From: Entrophospora sp. SA101
Lineage: Eukaryota > Glomeromycota > Glomeromycetes > Entrophosporales > Entrophosporaceae
NCBI GenBank assembly: GCA_958430865.1
Contig: CAUDNR010001668.1
Location: forward strand, 129,098-193,097
Length of the DNA stretch: 64,000 nucleotides
Direction of reading: 5' to 3'
The position numbers and the translations under genes were made by a program. Of the stretch, positions 59,995-64,000 are shown piece after piece. The notes under the pieces are model-generated. The model saw only the letters and a program-made list of their open reading frames with translations, made no database searches and was not told the origin of the DNA. The first letter of the stretch is position 1. The number at the start of each line of letters is the position of its first letter.

Positions 59995-62289
59995 TTATTT
60001 ATCAATAGAACCATATTTAGTAGTAGAATTTTTCCTGATTGTGCTGCTTTTTCCACTATTATTACTATTATTGTCGTTACTATTGTTGTTGTTGTTGTTG
60101 TTGTTACTGTTCTCAACATTAGTTGTCTTTAATTTTATTTTATTCTTCATGTTTCCATCAACTATATCATTGCTTTCTTTTTTCTTTTTGGTAATTGCTT
60201 TCGATGAACTATGTAGAATTGCTGAGCTTTTTAATAAATTAGATTTATAATATGGATATGAACGTTGTCTCGATTGACGTGGTGGATGACGCACAACTTT
60301 GATTTTATTTTGTACTGAATATAATAAAAAATTTTACGATATGTTAACGTCCGTCGTATGTATTTAATTTTAATAATAAAAGTATCTATACCGTCAACAT
60401 AAACATCTGTCTCGTCAATAATTTCCTTTTTTTCAAAAAAAAAAAATTTTTTTTTTCCATGTTAAAAAAAATCCAAGAAAAATTAATTTAAAAATTTTTT
60501 TCTGATTTTACACACCTCTCCAATCAACTCTTCAATAACATCTTCGAGAGTGATTACGCCAAGAGCTCCTTTATCTCCCCCAGGATCTTCTGAGACAAGT
60601 ACCATGTGGCCTAATAATATTTATTAATAACATTCATCTATTTACGTTTCTTTATTGTCGATTAACAAATAAATTGAATAAATAATAGTTTACTTCTGCC
60701 TTCTTGAAAATAGTTTAAAATGTCTAAACAACTTGTGTCTGGTGAAGTTTCTGGTAGTGAGCTTAATGGAAAATCCCTGACAGACCATGCATCTTCTGGA
60801 TCATATGTAATTAGTTTTTTAACTAAAAGCATACCTATAAAGTGCGTTGGATTTGGTGGCTCATAAACTGGAATACGAGAATAACCTGCCGAAAGAATCT
60901 AAAATATCCCAAAAAAAGTTTTTTTTAAGTATTTTATTGTGACTATCTACATAACATATTTTTCCATTTATTCACCTCATCAACCGTTTTTTCATCTAAT
61001 AAACAATCAGCACTTAATGTATAAGAATTTTCCAAAGGTGTCATGATGGCTGAAACGGATTTTTCACGAAGATCTAACACAGAACCAATAATTTGAACTT
61101 CATCTTCATTTAAACTTTCAATTCCGCCATTTTTATGCAAAGAAACAAAAGTTTTTAACTCTTGTTTTTGGTTTTTTGTAAATAAAATTTTGTTACGTAT
61201 ATATTAATAATATTCTTTATATACATACATATAAATAAGTTCAAAACTTATAATACATACCAGATTTACGATACATTATACCGTGATGTTCGCCAAGAAA
61301 ATAATCCAATAGTAGAGCTATCGGGTACGCTATAGGAAACATTGTATACATTAAGAACAACACAAACCTATTCCAATATAAATGATGTAAAAAATAAATA
61401 AAAAATCGTAATTTTCTAATTTGCAGCAACTTTTTTTTTATACCATGAAAATCCGGCACCTATAGCCAAGCCATAACGAACACATATGGCTTTTAAGGAT
61501 AAAATTAATGAATATTTATATATATACACACACATATATACATATATATATTCAAGATTTATTATAAAATACTAACCTTGAGGAATTATTCTGAAATATT
61601 CAGTTTATAAAATTTTAAAGTAAATAACACACGATAAAATATTTATATACTATTGAAAAAGTTCCATTATTAAAATAATACACATACTCCCCAAATAGAA
61701 CGATTAATGCAGTTGATATTAACACTGCCGGCCAACCTCCTCCAAAAAGCGAGTCCATAATGATTGGTAAAGTTTCATTGACAATCACATTGGAGAGTAA
61801 TAAAGTTACTAATACCCAGTGTTTTCCACGTTTTAAAAGTTCAAATACTTTTCTTGCATAAATACGTTCCTTCGAATCTCCTGCTACCATTAAAACTTGT
61901 AAATTAGTCTCATCTAAGCCCATCAAGCCTATTGTAAGCCCTATTATTTAAATATTAGTAAAAGAATATTTTATTTTAAAGGTTAAGGAAAGTATGGTTA
62001 AGAAAAATACAGCCAAGGAGAATATATTAATGAAATAGATAAAACATCACGAATTACCAGCAAACACGCCTCCGAGTATTACTAATGCTGAGATGGTAAA
62101 CAATTTCATTGTGAAATCTGAGGTTCCACCCTCCTCATCAAGTAACTCAATAACTTTACTCTTTATTGTAAATTGCGGTAAGTTAAGAGTTGAAACTCCA
62201 TTTAAAGAACTTAAAATTGTAGAAAATATAAATAACCATCGAAATAATTTATACGATGCTTTAAAACATAAAATAGATATTATTGACAT
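59995..62289 (-). CDS. MAM3: CNNM/Mam3-type membrane protein (DUF21 plus CBS pair)
   Basis: Ten exons, complement of 59995-60314, 60392-60425, 60516-60610, 60694-60898, 60976-61160, 61261-61367, 61444-61489, 61577-61590, 61688-61940 and 62058-62289, 496 aa. Proteins of this family (human CNNM, yeast Mam3) affect Mg2+ and Mn2+ homeostasis at plasma or vacuolar membranes. Seen: a possible signal peptide, the DUF21 membrane domain ([67 protein letters not shown]), the linker helix ELKTFVSLH, and a CBS pair ([65 protein letters not shown]). Exon 61577-61590 is only 14 bp, coding EIIPQ with its neighbours. The tail is Asn/Ser/Lys-rich. Confidence 0.93.
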
Positions 62290-62450
62290 TATTTTAATAT
62301 TTTGATTTTTAAATTAGTATTTTACTAATTGTTACTTTATGTTCAAATCATATTTAAAAAAGGATGTGATCTTCTATTACATTAATTTTAATAACACGCA
62401 CGATATATATTTTAATAAATAAAAACAGAAATATAAAAAATCGAAATTTT

Positions 62451-62683
62451 TTAATTTGCAAAATCTTCTTCGTCCCATGCCCATCCAGGACTACTACTCC
62501 TCCCTTTATTATTACAATTTGGCTCTTTAAATATCATTTCATCATATTTTCTTTTTTTATCTTTGTCTAATTCATGATGATGGTACTTTGGTATTAAACT
62601 ATTGTTGTTGTTGTTGTTGTTGTTGTTATCATTACTAATATAATTATTGTCTTTATCATCATCATCATCGTCATCATCGTCAC

Positions 62684-62728
<45 letters not shown>

Positions 62729-64000
62729 TGTCATCATCATCATCGTCGTCGTCATCAACGTCATCATCAACGTCATCATCTTCTTCATCATTGTCAACAT
62801 TATCATCATCATCATCGTCATCATCATTATTATTATCTTCCTCGATTTCTCCTTCTTCCATAGAAGAAATAGAACTTATCTCACCAATCAAGTTACCATT
62901 GCCATTACTATTTTCTTCAATTTCTACATCTTTAGTTTTAATTACTTTTTTATGCCATTTCTTTGGAGACTTTTTAATGATTTCTTTATCGGAACAATTG
63001 TTGTTGTCGGGGGTTTTTTTCTTTTTCTTCTTAACATCTTTTTTTTTTATAAGCTCACTATCTGAACTTTCAGCTTCAGACTTTTTAGATTTGAAAGGAT
63101 TTAGATTATTATTATCTACGGCCATTACTTTATCTTCTTTTTTATCAACTTCTACGCCTTCACCAATTACATCTTCAGCATTTTCTTCATTATCACAATC
63201 ACCAATATCTTCAATCGAATTCTCTAACTTTTTAGATAATGAATGTTTATCCCCTACACTATTTAATGTTTCAAGTATTTCTAACAACATCTCATATTCT
63301 CTACAAGATTTTTCGTATAAAGTTATTTTTTCTTGAGTATGTGAAGTAATATGCTGAGCAATTGCATTGTATGTTATATTAATACGTTGTTGAGCATATG
63401 TCATAACATATTCATTCTGTGATGAATTTGATTGAGTGCTGTTGGTTGGAGAGAAATGTGAAGTTGTCAAAGATGATAATATGGATTCATCATATTCTGT
63501 TGAGTGATGAATACTTGATGAAGTTTATAAATACATTATTTATAAACGAGTTAGATAATACATATAGTAATGAAAAATCAATAGCCTATGGTTTTAAATA
63601 TATAAACAAGTCTTGTAATACCTATCATCATTATGTGCTTGATGCATATATTCTGAAGCTTGTCCAGGTACAATTATAAATGGTGCTGGTATTATATTAG
63701 TGGCTATGTTGTCATTTGTTGTATTTATCTAATTTATTGAAATAAATAAATGAAATTAATAATTATTATTAATTTTATTATTTATTCATATTATTTATTT
63801 ATAGAATGATTTTATTTTTACATTTTTTGTTATATTTTTATCTACGATATTTTCATTATCTAAACCTTTTTTTTTCTTATTTGAATCGTCCATAAGATCA
63901 TCTGCAACGAATGAAGCACTTCTTGATAAACCTTCAGCAATATCCGTTGTACTTGCCCTCCTTGTTCTTATCTTTTTATTGACTGTGCCCGAACCATTAC
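62451..64000 (-). CDS. Acidic low-complexity protein, 5'-truncated by window edge
   Basis: Three exons are visible: complement of 62451-63513, 63622-63728 and 63822 to beyond 64000. Introns are GT-AG and phases agree. The start lies outside. Parts: an Arg/Ser segment (RTRRASTTDIAEGLSRSASF), IIPAPFIIVPGQASEYMHQA, then a helical region (YAQQRINITYNAIAQHI, EKSCREYEMLLEILETLN), Lys-rich KKKDVKKKKKK, a run of roughly 60 mostly Asp residues encoded by GAT/GAC repeats, an Asn tract and the end SSSPGWAWDEEDFAN. Alternating basic and acidic tracts are typical of nuclear or nucleolar proteins, but I do not recognise a family. Confidence 0.7.
62640..62840. repeat. (TCA)n-type trinucleotide repeat coding poly-Asp
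   Basis: A nearly pure TCA/TCG trinucleotide run, interrupted by a few variant codons. On the minus strand it codes the Asp tract of the gene at 62451. The opposite-strand poly-Ser frame here is only its shadow. Confidence 0.95.

Noticed and set aside
62647..63336. 229-codon poly-Ser frame on the plus strand
   Set aside because: It is the antisense shadow of the Asp-rich gene on the minus strand, produced by a TCA trinucleotide repeat.

Overview
The window looks like nuclear DNA of an arbuscular mycorrhizal fungus (Glomeromycotina), most likely Rhizophagus irregularis or a close relative. This is inferred from the very AT-rich base composition, many short (about 60-100 bp) spliceosomal introns, an unusual number of protein-kinase genes, a RecQ-like helicase of the kind amplified in that genome, and long intergenic stretches filled with MITE-like repeats and decayed transposase genes. 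No database was searched.

Layout. 1-1117: C-terminal part of a tyrosine-kinase-like protein kinase, cut by the left edge. 1118-10336: gene-poor, with tandem repeats, MITE-like elements and a decayed hAT transposase. 10337-15184: eight-exon P4-ATPase (phospholipid flippase). 15185-17240: repeats. 17241-19722 (minus): ERF2-type DHHC palmitoyltransferase, whose fourth intron has the signals of a U12-type AT-AC intron. 20370-23293 (minus): RNF10/Mag2-like RING protein. 23616-27903: two decayed plus-strand gene remnants. 28450-30529 (minus): Mrn1/Nrd1-like RRM protein with a 328-bp tandem duplication of its 3' end. 31848-34455 (minus): LETM1/Mdm38-like mitochondrial protein. 34456-37056: TTCGAAAT-type minisatellites. 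37057-39579 (minus): a Ras-like GTPase fused to a protein kinase. 40395-41200 (minus): decayed hAT-family transposase. 41201-45482: repeats and remnants. 45483-50717 (minus): a second Ras-kinase copy that continues in frame into a RecQ-like helicase. 51490-53390 (plus): second Mrn1-like paralog with an extra RRM. 54824-56482 (plus): Asn/His/Tyr-rich protein. 57428-59672 (minus): PAC1/LIS1. 59995-62289 (minus): CNNM/Mam3-type transporter-like protein. 62451-64000 (minus): acidic low-complexity protein, cut by the right edge.

The housekeeping genes (flippase, ERF2, RNF10, LETM1, LIS1, CNNM) are ordinary single genes and form no operon or pathway cluster. The unusual part is 28-53 kb. There two gene types occur twice: the Mrn1-like RRM gene in inverted orientation and the Ras-kinase gene in direct orientation. 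Duplication, probable gene conversion, exon decay and replacement of a 3' end at a splice acceptor have reshaped them. All exon joins were worked out by hand from splice consensus, reading phase and family conservation. They are models, not transcripts.
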